A stretch of 64,000 nt of DNA from Rhizobium sp. NZLR1 (GCF_017357385.1 NZ_CP071633.1:310001-374000), one strand, 5' to 3'; shown: positions 8,401 through 17,738, counted from the stretch's first letter. Notes: a model not told the origin generated them from the letters alone. Numbers and translations: made by a program.

Positions 8401-8884
8401 ACCTCCCTTCATTCCTTCGATGATCTTTTCACAAATGCGGGCAAAGTCAGCCGGCAAATGAGACTGCGCCAGGAATGTATTGATTGGGTGAGGCTCGTTC
8501 GCTCGGCGGATTGCTTTCCCCGATTGCTGAAATGAGTGCGGCGCCGTCCTCTGCAACCGGGGGCCTCCCCGAAAAGCGGAAATGACAAGCCGTTTTCACG
8601 CCCGATACGACCTGGCGAGACTTTCCCGCCTGTTTCGGCCCCGCGGGCGATTCCTGAATTGCTCCTCACTCTCTGCACAAAATCTGCAATCCGGCGCGGC
8701 ATCTTCCTGCCATGAGCCAGAACGACATGCCGCCCCGCGTTACACCTCCCGCTTTGCCGGACCGCCTTCGCAACGACGGTTGGTGGCTGACGGAGACGTG
8801 CGGGACACAAGGCCCGCCTTCCCATGCGAGTTCCGCAGTCATGCTCATGACGATCGAAAAGCCGCATCTGCGAGAGGAGCAGCA
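8401..8884. other. Gene-free spacer before the DUF4173 operon
   Basis: About 480 nt with no frame I would call a gene. The frame of the DUF4173 protein stays open back to 8582, but that extension lacks a ribosome site and has atypical composition. The promoter of the three-gene operon should lie here; no clear consensus is seen. Confidence 0.4.
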
Positions 8885-10381
8885 ATGGACACAACAGATA
8901 TCCTGACGGAAGCAATGCCGATGAGGCGGGGCAGTGGCCGGATGACCGGGCTGTTGGCGCTCGTGGCGCTTTCAGATTTTCTGATCTTTGGCCATGAACC
9001 CGGGATAAATATCTTCCTTTTTGCGCTCGCCGTCTGCGCCGCCACTTTGCTTTCGGCCAGCAAGAGACCTCGGCTTTCCCAAGCGATCATGCTGCTCGGC
9101 TTTTCGGCTCTGGCGTCGGCGCCGCTGCTGGAATCGCCTTCGCTTACGGGCATTGCCTTTTGCCTCGGCGCCCTGATGTCGGTTGCGCTCGTCAGCGCCA
9201 GGCTCCTGCCGCGTCGCCTGTCCGCCCTGCCCCTGGTTTTCTTCCGTTTCGCCCTTGTCGTTCCCCTGCGGCTTGCCGAGGATATCAGGAAATATCTTGC
9301 GACACCGGGGAAACGTTTCTCTTTCGCCGGAACCCGACAGAGCATCGCCCTCTGGATCATGCCGCTCATTCTTGCAGCGGTCTTCGTATCTCTCTTTGCG
9401 GCGGCCAACCCACTTATCGAGATCGCTCTGCGCAGCATCGAATTTGCCGTTCTGCTGCAGTTCCTCGATCTCTGGCGGATCGGCTTCTGGATAATCGTCG
9501 CTATTGTGGTCTGGGCGATGTTGCGGCCGCGCCTCAAACGCCGCGGTGCGAGGTCGCAGGCCGCCAGGGCCTTCATGATCGTGCCCACCAGAAATGCGCC
9601 GCTCGGTTATGCCTCGTTGTTGCGGGCGCTCGTCCTGTTCAACGCGCTCTTTGCCGTGCAGACGCTCCTCGATCTCGTCTATCTCTGGGGCGGCGCAGAT
9701 CTGCCCGATCACATGAGCCATGCCGAATATGCTCATCGCGGCGCCTATCCGCTGATTGCGACAGCGCTTCTTGCCGCCGGTTTCGTGCTTGTCGCCATGC
9801 GCCGCGGCGGTCCCGGCGATCACAGCCCGCTGATCCGCGGCCTCGTCCACACCTGGATCGGCCAGAATATTCTGCTTTGCCTGTCGTCGATGCTGCGGCT
9901 TGGGCTTTACGTCGAGGTCTATTCGCTGACGGAATTGCGTGTCGCCGCCGGTCTCTGGATGGGCCTCGTCGCCATCGGTCTTTTCTTGATCCTGCTGCGC
10001 ATTCTGCTCAGCCGATCCAACGAGTGGCTGATCGCGATGAATCTCGCCTCTCTGCTTGTAGTCGTCTACATCAGCGCCTTCATTGATTTCCCTGATATTA
10101 TCGCCCGCTTCAATGTCGCCCACAGCCAGGAAATCACTGAGGAAGGTCCACCGCTCGATCTCGATTATCTCTCCTCGCTTGGCCCTTCCGCCATTCCGGC
10201 GATCGATCTCTATCTCCACATGCTGCCGGATCAGCTGATCGACAAGAGGAATCAGGCACTGGCGATTCGGTACTATCTCGTCAGGGACTTCGCGCGGCGC
10301 CCGCACGACTGGCGGAACTGGACCTTCCGGGCAGCGCGGCTGGAGACCTATCTTCTGTCTCCTGCAGCCATTGCAAGATAG
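8885..10381 (+). CDS. DUF4173/DUF4153-type polytopic membrane protein
   Basis: 498 residues from ATG 8885, which has GAGGAG 6 nt upstream. There are about ten hydrophobic segments: an N-terminal pair around LLALVALSDFLIFG and INIFLFALAVCAATLL, a mid-protein WIMPLILAAVFVSLFAAANP, and late segments MGLVAIGLFLILLRILL and LIAMNLASLLVVVYISAF. A soluble C-terminal ~90 residues (HSQEITEEGPPLDLDYLSSLG onward) probably faces the periplasm. This layout is typical of DUF4173 proteins, whose role is unknown. It is the first gene of an operon with an OmpR-type regulator (47 nt gap) and a histidine kinase. It may serve as the sensory partner of that kinase (inference). Confidence 0.82.
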   Translation: MDTTDILTEAMPMRRGSGRMTGLLALVALSDFLIFGHEPGINIFLFALAVCAATLLSASKRPRLSQAIMLLGFSALASAPLLESPSLTGIAFCLGALMSVALVSARLLPRRLSALPLVFFRFALVVPLRLAEDIRKYLATPGKRFSFAGTRQSIALWIMPLILAAVFVSLFAAANPLIEIALRSIEFAVLLQFLDLWRIGFWIIVAIVVWAMLRPRLKRRGARSQAARAFMIVPTRNAPLGYASLLRALVLFNALFAVQTLLDLVYLWGGADLPDHMSHAEYAHRGAYPLIATALLAAGFVLVAMRRGGPGDHSPLIRGLVHTWIGQNILLCLSSMLRLGLYVEVYSLTELRVAAGLWMGLVAIGLFLILLRILLSRSNEWLIAMNLASLLVVVYISAFIDFPDIIARFNVAHSQEITEEGPPLDLDYLSSLGPSAIPAIDLYLHMLPDQLIDKRNQALAIRYYLVRDFARRPHDWRNWTFRAARLETYLLSPAAIAR

Positions 10382-10428
10382 AACGAGAACGATAACAACA
10401 GGCACGACAAACAACGCAGGACTGGTGG

Positions 10429-11133
10429 ATGGCGCCCCGAATTCTCGTCGTCGATGACGAACCTCACATCCGCGATGTGATCTGCTTCGCCCTCGAGCGT
10501 GCCGGCTTGACACCGACGGCCGTCCGCAGCGGAACCGAGGCGATGACGGCATTCCGGCGCGCCAACATCGATCTCATCATTCTCGATATCGGCATGCCCG
10601 ATATGGATGGTCTGGAAGTGTGCCGCCAGATCCGCAAGACATCGGGATTGCCGATCCTGTTTCTTTCCGCACGCGACGAGGAGATCGACAGGGTGCTGGG
10701 GTTGGAAATCGGCGGAGACGATTACGTCACCAAACCGTTCAGCCCGCGCGAACTCGTCGCCAGGGTCAAGGCGATCTTGAAGCGCAGCGGCAATGAACCC
10801 GCGCCTGAAAGGCGTCACGCCATCTTTATCGCCGGCGAACTCAGCCTCGATCGCCACGGCAGGACGGTCATGTTCGGCGACAGGGCCATCACGATGACGG
10901 CGCTCGAATTCGCCATCCTGGACGCATTGTTGTCACGCCCCGACATGGTCTTCAGCCGCGAACGACTGATGGAGGCGGCCTATGGCGCTGGAACCTATGT
11001 CGCCGACCGAACGATCGACAGTCATATCCGCAACATCAGGGCCAAGTTCCTGGCGGCCGGCGGCCAGGGGATCATCGCGACGGTTCACGGCATCGGCTTC
11101 AAACTCGGCGGTGAAATCGGGAGGAATGCCTGA
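10429..11133 (+). CDS. OmpR/PhoB-family response regulator
   Basis: 234 residues. The receiver domain (residues 4-118) has acidic pocket VVDDEP, phospho-acceptor Asp53 in LIILDIGMPDMDG, the Thr/Ser switch (LFLSAR) and Lys in YVTKPF. The C-terminal winged helix (about 135-232) has MTALEFAILDALLSRPDMVF and the recognition region VADRTIDSHIRNIRAKF. The stop overlaps the start of the kinase gene by one nucleotide (TGATG), indicating translational coupling. The general layout resembles CreB/CreC-type systems, but target genes are unknown. Confidence 0.95.
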   Translation: MAPRILVVDDEPHIRDVICFALERAGLTPTAVRSGTEAMTAFRRANIDLIILDIGMPDMDGLEVCRQIRKTSGLPILFLSARDEEIDRVLGLEIGGDDYVTKPFSPRELVARVKAILKRSGNEPAPERRHAIFIAGELSLDRHGRTVMFGDRAITMTALEFAILDALLSRPDMVFSRERLMEAAYGAGTYVADRTIDSHIRNIRAKFLAAGGQGIIATVHGIGFKLGGEIGRNA

Positions 11134-12140
11134 TGCCGGTACCGAAAGTCAGGATGAAATGGCGCCCGACGCTGGCGCTGATCGTCTATGTCGTGCTTCT
11201 CGCCGTCATGGCGCTGCCGATCCTGATCGTCATCTGGTTCCGCGCCGTGGAAGTGAGTTCGAACCGGATGGCGCCGGCGGAAGTGGTCGCCCTCGCCGTC
11301 GTCTTCATACTGACGCTCGGCGTCGCCTATGTGCTGACGCGCACCATCACCGGCCCGATCGACGCCTTGATCGCCCGCACGGAAGAGATCGCCCGCGGCG
11401 GTAAGCGGGCGATCCGGCCGCTGGACAGCTATGGAACGCGCGAGATCGCCGTCCTGTCGCAGAGCTTCCTCGATCTTGCAGGAAGACTGGTCGATCGCAC
11501 CGAATATGTCCGCTCCTTTGCCGCCCACGTCTCCCACGAACTGAAATCGCCGCTGACGGCGATCCGCGGTGCGGCGGAGCTTTTGCGCGACGACGATGCC
11601 GAAAAGGCGATGACGAAGGCGCAGCGTTTGCACTTTCTCGATAATATCGTCGCCGAAGCAGCCCGGCTCGATGCGCTATTGCAGCGGCTGAAGGAACTTG
11701 CCCAAGCAGAAACCCCTCTAGCCGAAGGCAAAAGCAGCATCAGGGACATCCTGTCCTCGCTGCGCCGGCAATTTCCATCCCTCGATATCGCCGGTAAAGG
11801 CGATACGGACATATCGGTTGCTCTTCCCCGAGAAGCAGCCGGCATCGTTTTTGCCAATCTCGCCGAGAATGCCCTTCAGCATGGTGCCACGCTATTGGAA
11901 CTCAGCGCGTCAGCCGATGCCCGGACAACCGTTGTCCTTGTCCGAGACGACGGCGGCGGTATTTCCGAGGCAAATCGCCAACATGTCTTTCAGCCGTTCT
12001 TTTCAACCCGCCGCGAACAGGGCGGCACCGGCATGGGTCTCGGCATCGTTCGCGCCATGCTGAGCTCCCATGGCGGTACGATCTGCCTGCTGCCGACGAC
12101 CGGCGCAGGAGCAGAGTTCGAAATCACCATACCCGTGTAA
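11133..12140 (+). CDS. Histidine kinase with minimal extracytoplasmic region
   Basis: 335 residues. TM1 is at about 13-36, TM2 at about 50-68, and only ~13 residues lie between them, so there is essentially no periplasmic sensor domain. HAMP-like linker (TRTITGPIDALIARTEEIA), H-box with phospho-His135 (HVSHELKSPLTAIRG), N-box (FANLAENALQH), G1 (VRDDGGGI), F (FQPFFSTR) and G2 (GTGMGLGIV) motifs are all present, so it should be an active kinase. Coupled to the upstream regulator. The signal is probably membrane-borne or relayed by the DUF4173 partner (inference). Confidence 0.94.
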   Translation: MPVPKVRMKWRPTLALIVYVVLLAVMALPILIVIWFRAVEVSSNRMAPAEVVALAVVFILTLGVAYVLTRTITGPIDALIARTEEIARGGKRAIRPLDSYGTREIAVLSQSFLDLAGRLVDRTEYVRSFAAHVSHELKSPLTAIRGAAELLRDDDAEKAMTKAQRLHFLDNIVAEAARLDALLQRLKELAQAETPLAEGKSSIRDILSSLRRQFPSLDIAGKGDTDISVALPREAAGIVFANLAENALQHGATLLELSASADARTTVVLVRDDGGGISEANRQHVFQPFFSTRREQGGTGMGLGIVRAMLSSHGGTICLLPTTGAGAEFEITIPV

Positions 12141-12374
12141 TTCTCGCATGGTTGGGAAGGATTCCTTTGTGCCTGAAGATCGTCCCCATGGTGATTGGAG
12201 ACCTTCTCTGTGTGCTGCCGATCGCATGTTCGCTCATTTCAAAGACTTCGCGCGCCGGCTGAGGAAGCCGAGGTCGCGAGGATATGTTGATTGCTGCGGT
12301 CGCCCAAGTGCTTGCCGATTACCGGAGCGCCTGCGGCACGCAGTCCTGAACCCAAACGTCATCAAGCAAGCGGA

Positions 12375-12968
12375 TTAGTTTCGAGGCTCTATCGCTATCA
12401 ACGCAGCCTGCGCGATGACCTCTGCAATGCGTTCGGAGAGTGCCGGGTCGGAAACGGCGCGCGCGAGGGTAACACCGCCACTCAGCATGGCGAGGAGCAG
12501 GATCGCCTGGTCTTCCCGCACAATGTCGGATCGGCCGTCTATCTCCGGCAGGCCGGCGGCGACTTCTTCGACGAGGCGTTTGATCTCTGCCGTATAAGCG
12601 CTTCGCGTTTCATCGTCCGCACGCATCACATCGGGCGAAAGGCTCGGCAGAGCACAGCTCTCGCCCAGATCGCAGGTTCTTTTATAACCGAGATAGTAGC
12701 CGACGAAGGTCGTCAGCCAGTCTTTCGGTTGATTGGTCTTCAACGCGGCGATTCCTTGTCGCAGTTCTTCGAGGCCTTCCAGCACGGCTGTGCGAAAGGC
12801 TTCGGCCTTCGACTTGAAATGTCCGTAGAAGGCGCCGTTTGTCACGCCGGCGGCCTTCGTCAGCGCATCGATACCGGCACCGCCATAGCCGTCCTTGCGG
12901 AAGACCTGTCCTGCGGCTGCGAGGACGCGGGCGCGGGTTTCTGATTTGTGTTCGGCGCTATAACGCAT
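12375..12968 (-). CDS. TetR/AcrR-family regulator
   Basis: 197 residues from ATG 12968. The N-terminal HTH (about 8-55: RVLAAAGQVFRKDGYGGAGI, then AAGVTNGAFYGHFKSKAEAF) is followed by the helical ligand domain with a conserved Cys-containing loop (CDLGESCALPSLSPDV) typical of the group that controls electrophile-responsive genes. It is divergent from the tautomerase gene; palindromic operator-like sites fill the spacer. It probably represses itself and the tautomerase-VOC pair. Confidence 0.92.
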   Translation of the reverse strand: MRYSAEHKSETRARVLAAAGQVFRKDGYGGAGIDALTKAAGVTNGAFYGHFKSKAEAFRTAVLEGLEELRQGIAALKTNQPKDWLTTFVGYYLGYKRTCDLGESCALPSLSPDVMRADDETRSAYTAEIKRLVEEVAAGLPEIDGRSDIVREDQAILLLAMLSGGVTLARAVSDPALSERIAEVIAQAALIAIEPRN

Positions 12969-12980
12969 GAATGCCTCAAT

Positions 12981-13043
12981 AAGAGTGAACACTCTTTATC
13001 GCTTGCTAAGAGAGCGATCACTGTGTATCTATAAAGAGTGATC
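12981..13043. promoter_or_regulatory. Operator-like repeats between TetR and tautomerase genes
   Basis: A dyad aagagt-gaac-actctt lies at 12981-12996, and a related half-site aaagagtgatc lies at 13033-13043, both in the divergent spacer. The shared AAGAGTG half-site and the position immediately upstream of both starts fit a TetR operator. Assignment is by pattern only. Confidence 0.55.
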
Positions 13044-13085
13044 GGTATATCACAAGCGGTCACGATTCAAAGAGGGAGATATCCG

Positions 13086-13514
13086 ATGCCTATCACACTC
13101 ACCGTTCCGGAAGGCCTGCTCTCGCCGGAGGCCCAGGCGCAAGCCTTTGCCGGCTTGACGGACGCGTTGCTCGATGTAGCCGGTTTGACCGGCAATGCCT
13201 TCATGACCGCCAATGTCATCGGCACGATCAACGTGCTGCCGCGCGAGCACGTGCTTGCGGCGGGAAAGCCGATCGCTGCGGCATTCGTCGAACTCAAATT
13301 GCCGGAGGTCGCGCTGGTAAGCGCCGAAGCGAAACAGGCCTTCATCGAAAAAGCGGCCGATGTCGTCGAACAGGCCGCCGAAGGCCGGCTCAAGCGCGAT
13401 CATATTTGGTCGAACATCGTCTACGCGCCCGAAGGGGCGTGGGGAATCGCCGGCCACAGCTACAGCAATGCGGATTTCGTCGGCGCCATCCAGGGCACGG
13501 CCGCCGCGTTGTAA
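13086..13514 (+). CDS. Tautomerase-superfamily protein
   Basis: 142 residues from ATG 13086, which has GAGGGA 7 nt upstream. The mature N-terminus is MPITLTVPEG, giving Pro as residue 2, the catalytic general base of 4-oxalocrotonate-tautomerase-type enzymes. Length fits the two-repeat (trans-3-chloroacrylate dehalogenase/MIF-like) class better than the 62-residue 4-OT class. It lies downstream of the divergent TetR gene and its operators, and upstream of a VOC-family gene. The natural substrate is unknown. Confidence 0.75.
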   Translation: MPITLTVPEGLLSPEAQAQAFAGLTDALLDVAGLTGNAFMTANVIGTINVLPREHVLAAGKPIAAAFVELKLPEVALVSAEAKQAFIEKAADVVEQAAEGRLKRDHIWSNIVYAPEGAWGIAGHSYSNADFVGAIQGTAAAL

Positions 13515-13592
13515 GGGTCGCGGTGCATGCGCGGAAATCTCAGACCTGATTCAGCAATGCGTCGCCATCCGGCGGCGCGACGGAGCGAGATC

Positions 13593-13988
13593 ATGCAGCT
13601 TGCCAACTATCTATTCTTTTCCACCGGCTGCGAGGAGGCGCTGGCCTTTTATGCCGAATGCGGGCTTGGCCGGGTCACGCAATTGAAGCGCCACGGCGCG
13701 GTCGGAATGCCCATTGCCAGCGAAGCTATGCTGGGCAAGGTGATGCACGCTCGCTTCGAAGGGCTTGGTGTCTTGTTCTTCGCCTCGGACAATCACGATG
13801 CGGAGCCGATGCGAGGCTCCGCCCACATGTTGATCTTGGATGACCGCGACAGGACCGACGGGCTTTTCGCCCGGCTCGCCGAAGGCGGCAAGATAACGAC
13901 ACCGCTCGCGGTCCAGCCATGGGGGAGCTATTACGGCAAACTCACCGATCGTTTTGGTGTCCAGTGGATGCTCGACTGCTTGGCGTGA
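13593..13988 (+). CDS. VOC-superfamily (PhnB/glyoxalase-like) protein
   Basis: 131 residues from ATG 13593. It has the beta-alpha-beta-beta-beta repeats of PhnB-like VOC proteins: YLFFSTGCEEALAFYAECGLG, then VMHARFEGLGVLFFASDNHD, then ITTPLAVQPWGSYYGKLTDRFGVQWML, the diagnostic C-terminal signature. Members range from metal enzymes to binding proteins, so no reaction is assigned. The 78-nt spacing from the tautomerase gene suggests a two-gene operon under TetR control. Confidence 0.85.
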   Translation: MQLANYLFFSTGCEEALAFYAECGLGRVTQLKRHGAVGMPIASEAMLGKVMHARFEGLGVLFFASDNHDAEPMRGSAHMLILDDRDRTDGLFARLAEGGKITTPLAVQPWGSYYGKLTDRFGVQWMLDCLA

Positions 13989-14040
13989 GCATATGCCGCT
14001 CATGGGCGATATGCTTCGCTCTCCTCTCAGTGTCTGGCCA

Positions 14041-14805
14041 TTATCGTGTCGTATAGCCGCCATCGATCACCAGCACTTCGCCGGTGACATAGCTTGCCGC
14101 TGCCGAGCAGAGGAACAAGGCGGCCCCCGCCACCTCTTCCGGCTGCCCGACCCGTCCCATAGGGGTCATGCTGCGCCAGGTCGGGAACCAGTCGGGATTG
14201 GCGATGCCGCCGCGCGACAGATCGGTCTCGATATAGCCCGGCGCAATGGCGTTGACGCGAATATTCTCGGCGGCAACTTCGCTGGCGAGGCTCTTCGTCA
14301 TCATATGAACCGCCGCCTTGGAGGTGTTGTAGGCGACCTGGTTCTGGGGAATGTTGGAGACGATGCCCGACATCGAGCCGATATTGAGGATGACACCGCC
14401 GCCCTGACGCCGCATGGGGGCGAGTGCGGCGCGGCAGGCGCGGAAGACGGCGTCGACATTGACGGTCATGATCTCGCGCCAAATCGCGTCGGAGAACGCG
14501 CCGCTGTCGCCATGAATGGCGATGCCGGCATTGTTGACGAGGATGTCGAGCTGGCCCGCCCGTAGGAGCGTCTCCGTGACGAGCGCGTCGGCGGCATCGT
14601 CTTTCATCAGGTCGGCGGCGACGAAATCGCAATCGACACCGGCCTTGGCGAGCCTGTCCTCCGCCGCTGCATTGCGCGTCCTTCCCGTGATGAGGACTTT
14701 GGCGCCAGCCTCGCCGAGCGCCTCGGCGATGGCAAGCCCGATGCCGCGCGTGCCGCCGGTCACCAGCGCTACCTTTCCATCTAAGCGAAACCTATCGAAG
14801 ATCAT
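14041..14805 (-). CDS. SDR-family NAD(P)-dependent oxidoreductase
   Basis: 254 residues. Classical SDR motifs: TGGTRGIG cofactor loop, NNAG (VNNAGIAIHG), catalytic Ser (NIGSMSG), YNTSK Tyr-Lys pair, PG motif (AIAPGYIETDLS) and C-terminal substrate loop ending VIDGGYTTR. It is the last gene of a leftward operon with a second SDR and a xylose-type ABC importer, so it probably oxidises the imported sugar or polyol, or a later intermediate. The exact substrate cannot be deduced. Confidence 0.92.
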   Translation of the reverse strand: MIFDRFRLDGKVALVTGGTRGIGLAIAEALGEAGAKVLITGRTRNAAAEDRLAKAGVDCDFVAADLMKDDAADALVTETLLRAGQLDILVNNAGIAIHGDSGAFSDAIWREIMTVNVDAVFRACRAALAPMRRQGGGVILNIGSMSGIVSNIPQNQVAYNTSKAAVHMMTKSLASEVAAENIRVNAIAPGYIETDLSRGGIANPDWFPTWRSMTPMGRVGQPEEVAGAALFLCSAAASYVTGEVLVIDGGYTTR

Positions 14806-14846
14806 CTCCGTTTCCTTCCGTGATTTTCAGAGCCGGTACAAACGCG

Positions 14847-15575
14847 TCAGATATCCGTGCTCTGCGGCAGGATGACGAGATCGCGGATCGTGATGTTGCG
14901 CGGACGCGTCAGCATGAAGAGCACCGCTTCGGCCACCTCCTTCGGCTCCATCAGGCCGCCGGCGGCAAGTGCTTCATCCAACTTCTCCTGCGGCCAGTCG
15001 CTGAGAAGGGCCGTGACGACTGGGCCTGGAGCGACGGCGCCGACGCGCAAGCCATGTTTGGCCACCTGTCGCCTCAGTGTATGGACGAATGCCTGAACCG
15101 CATGTTTCGAGGCCGTGTAGATCGGCTCCCAGACGACGGGGATCAAGCCGGCGACGGAACTGGTGAGGATGATATCTCCGGTCCTGCGTTCGACCATGTG
15201 CGGCAGCACGGCATGCACCGAGCGGAAGGCGGCATTGACGTTCAGGTTGAGCATCCGGTCCCACGCGTCGGGGTCGCCGCCCAGTACCTCGCCGCCGATA
15301 TAGGAGCCGGCATTGGCGTGGAAGATATCCAACTGGCCTGCCTTCTTCAGAATCTGCGGCATCATCCCTTCGACGCTTTTCGGATCGGTTAGATCGATGA
15401 CCAACGGAATGGCGTTCGCGTCGAGTTTCGAGCAGATTTCCTTCAATGCCTCCTCGTTACGATCGACCAACACCACCTGGGCGCCGGCGGCAAGCAGGGC
15501 CTTGGCGCATTCGAGGCCGATACCCGATGCCGCTCCGGTGACGGCCGCGACTTTTCCAGACAGATCCTGTCTCAT
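14847..15575 (-). CDS. SDR-family dehydrogenase, polyol/ribitol-dehydrogenase-like
   Basis: 242 residues with TGAASGIG, a variant [10 protein letters not shown] instead of the usual [20 protein letters not shown] catalytic Tyr-Lys and APGPVVTAL. The NAG variant and the following [16 protein letters not shown] region resemble ribitol 2-dehydrogenase-type SDRs. It lies between the permease gene (27 nt) and the other SDR gene (41 nt) in one operon. A sugar alcohol or pentose as substrate is a reasonable inference but not proven. Confidence 0.85.
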   Translation of the reverse strand: MRQDLSGKVAAVTGAASGIGLECAKALLAAGAQVVLVDRNEEALKEICSKLDANAIPLVIDLTDPKSVEGMMPQILKKAGQLDIFHANAGSYIGGEVLGGDPDAWDRMLNLNVNAAFRSVHAVLPHMVERRTGDIILTSSVAGLIPVVWEPIYTASKHAVQAFVHTLRRQVAKHGLRVGAVAPGPVVTALLSDWPQEKLDEALAAGGLMEPKEVAEAVLFMLTRPRNITIRDLVILPQSTDI

Positions 15576-15602
15576 TTTCTTCCTCTGCTTTCTTGATGGG
15601 TT

Positions 15603-16862
15603 TTAGGCCCGGCCGTGCGAAATCCGCGATCGGCGTGCCAACGAGTCGACGATGACGGCGACGGCGAGAACGGCGCCGGTGATCATGTATCGAAGCGATG
15701 ACGACAGATCGAGAAGCGTCAGCCCGCTGGCGATCGACTGAATGACGATGATGCCGAGAAGGGCTGAATAGGCGCTGCCGCGCCCGCCGAACAGGCTCGT
15801 GCCGCCGATGACCGCCGCAGCGATGGCGTTGAGATTGACGTCGCCGGTGCCGGCCTGCTGACTTGCTGTCGCCAGCCGGGCAGCTGAAAGCACGCCGCCG
15901 GTTGCCGCAAGCAAGGCGCATATGACGAAGGCGCTCGTATAGATGCGCGAGACGTTGATGCCAGAGCGGCGGGCGGCCTCCCTGTTGCCGCCGACGGCAT
16001 GCATGGAGCGTCCCCATTTGGTGCGCATCAGCGCATAGTTCATGACGGCAACGAGTCCGACGAAAAGGCCGAACATCCATGGAACGCCGCGCGACTGGTT
16101 GAGATAGAATGCGACAGCTTCCAAGGCGGCGGTGATGATGACGGCGCGAAGGAGCAGCCCCCGGGCCGATTTCGCCGACAGGCCGGCTGCCCGCCGGCGC
16201 GCCGCCGTGCGGTAGCTGGAGAAGAAGAATGCAATGCCGGCAAGGGCTACCAGCAGATAGGCGATCGGGTCCGGCATGACCATGATCTGGCCGAAACTCA
16301 CGAGCCAGGAACCATAGGGCAGATTGATCGAACCGGTCGCTCCGAGGATATAGAGCTGCAGGCCGAGAACCGCGAGCAGCCCGGATAGGGTGGAGACGAA
16401 GCTCGGCATGCCGAAGCGGTTGAACAGGAAGGCGTAGAGAGAGCCGATCAGAGCGCCGACGACCATGGCGACGAGGACCGCCAGGACCACCGGCCAGCCC
16501 TGGTTGACCCAGAAGACGCCGACCAGCGCCGAGGCGAAGCCGCTGACCGAGCCGACGGAAAGATCGATCTCGCCCACCATCAGGATGCAGACGATACCCA
16601 GCGAGATGACGCCGACCGTCGAGCAGTCGAACAGCATGTTGACGAGATTGGCGCTGGAGAGAAACACTGGATTGAGCGCTTGGAACACCGTCCAGATGAT
16701 TGCCAGGCCAACAATGACCGGCAGCGAGCCGAGGTCGCCGGCGCGGATGCGATCCCAAAAGGCGCGGATTGAGCCGGCAAGACTATCGTCATGGCGCACT
16801 CTTTCGTCACGCCGGTCGAGGAGCGCAGGTGCTGCCGGTTCATTCTGGATGGTCTTCATCAT
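15603..16862 (-). CDS. CUT2 sugar ABC transporter permease (XylH-like)
   Basis: 419 residues, about ten or more hydrophobic segments, longer than the ~340 of RbsC-type permeases and matching XylH-type ones. Signature region near the C-terminus: LNAIAAAVIGGTSLFGGRGS. The start overlaps the ATPase stop by four bases (ATGA). It belongs to the leftward importer operon with the ATPase 16859-17680 and binding protein 17752-18819. Confidence 0.92.
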   Translation of the reverse strand: MMKTIQNEPAAPALLDRRDERVRHDDSLAGSIRAFWDRIRAGDLGSLPVIVGLAIIWTVFQALNPVFLSSANLVNMLFDCSTVGVISLGIVCILMVGEIDLSVGSVSGFASALVGVFWVNQGWPVVLAVLVAMVVGALIGSLYAFLFNRFGMPSFVSTLSGLLAVLGLQLYILGATGSINLPYGSWLVSFGQIMVMPDPIAYLLVALAGIAFFFSSYRTAARRRAAGLSAKSARGLLLRAVIITAALEAVAFYLNQSRGVPWMFGLFVGLVAVMNYALMRTKWGRSMHAVGGNREAARRSGINVSRIYTSAFVICALLAATGGVLSAARLATASQQAGTGDVNLNAIAAAVIGGTSLFGGRGSAYSALLGIIVIQSIASGLTLLDLSSSLRYMITGAVLAVAVIVDSLARRSRISHGRA

Positions 16863-17680
16863 GGCCTGCCCTCCTCGTTCTGCTGGCTTTGCGCCTGGCG
16901 GCGCGACGCGCGGCGGGAGACGGAATTGTTGGATGCGCCGGTGATCGCGCTGACGAGCTCTTCGTTGGAAGCATCGGGCAGCAGAGTGCCGTTGTTGCGG
17001 CCGAGCCGAAGGACGACAATGCGATCGGCAACGGCGCGCACATCCTCCATATTGTGGCTGATCATGATGACGGCGAGTCCGCGTTCCCGTACGCGCTCGA
17101 TCAGATCCAGCACTTCGGCGGTCTGGGCAACGCCAAGCGCTGCGGTGGGTTCGTCGAGCATGATCAGTTTCGGCTCGAGCAGCAGCGATCGGGCGATCGC
17201 CACGGTCTGGCGCTGTCCGCCGGACAATGAGGCGACGGGCTCGCGTACGCTTGGGATTCGGGCCGAAAGCTCGTTCAAAAGCTTCCAGGCACGGATCTCC
17301 ATGGCGACCTCATCGAGCTGGAAAGGATTGAGCTCCTTGCCGAGAAAGATATTGGCGACGACATCGAGATTCTCGCAAAGCGCCAAATCCTGAAAGACGG
17401 TTGCAATGCCGAGCCCGAGGGCAGCACTTGGGCTCGGCAGATTGACTGGCTCACCCTCAAACAGGATCGCGCCTGAGCTTGGTTGGTGTACACCGGCCAG
17501 GATCTTGACCAGCGTCGATTTGCCGGCGCCGTTGTCGCCGACGAGTGCCACGACCTCGCCGGCATGGACATCGAGTTCGATATCGGTGAGTGCCGACACC
17601 GCCCCGAAGTTCTTCGATATTCCGCGCAGGCTGAGGACGGGCTGGCGGGAAGGGTCAAGAGTATGAGAGGTTTCAGACAT
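16859..17680 (-). CDS. Sugar ABC transporter ATP-binding protein (single-domain)
   Basis: 273 residues from ATG 17680, with one nucleotide-binding domain rather than the fused pair of RbsA/XylG. Walker A GDNGAGKST, Q-loop VFQDLALCENL, signature LSGGQRQ, Walker B LIMLDEPTAAL, switch His in MISHN. A basic, low-complexity tail (SRRASRRQAQSQQNEEGRP) ends the protein. Single-domain ATPases probably dimerise for this transporter subclass. Confidence 0.93.
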   Translation of the reverse strand: MSETSHTLDPSRQPVLSLRGISKNFGAVSALTDIELDVHAGEVVALVGDNGAGKSTLVKILAGVHQPSSGAILFEGEPVNLPSPSAALGLGIATVFQDLALCENLDVVANIFLGKELNPFQLDEVAMEIRAWKLLNELSARIPSVREPVASLSGGQRQTVAIARSLLLEPKLIMLDEPTAALGVAQTAEVLDLIERVRERGLAVIMISHNMEDVRAVADRIVVLRLGRNNGTLLPDASNEELVSAITGASNNSVSRRASRRQAQSQQNEEGRP

Positions 17681-17710
17681 CGCCTGGCCTTTTGGAAAAA
17701 GCGAAACGGC

Positions 17711-17738
17711 AAGCGCGACCGGCGGACCGGCCGCGCTT
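17711..17738 (-). other. Stem-loop between binding-protein and ATPase genes
   Basis: 12-bp stem aagcgcgaccgg / ccggccgcgctt with one G-U position and a CGGA loop, 13 nt after the binding-protein stop. No U-tract follows directly on the minus strand. It probably marks or protects the 3' end of an abundant binding-protein mRNA. Confidence 0.7.

Noticed and set aside
8972..10552. Long open frame (526 codons) on the minus strand opposite the DUF4173 gene
   Set aside because: Its translation is low-complexity and highly charged, with no domain, and the plus-strand gene has clear membrane segments and a good ribosome site. It is a GC-rich antisense shadow.
15457..16758. Minus-strand open frame of 433 codons in another register over the XylH-like permease
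   Set aside because: Arg/Pro/His-rich product without a domain; the permease register has proper membrane helices and operon overlaps.
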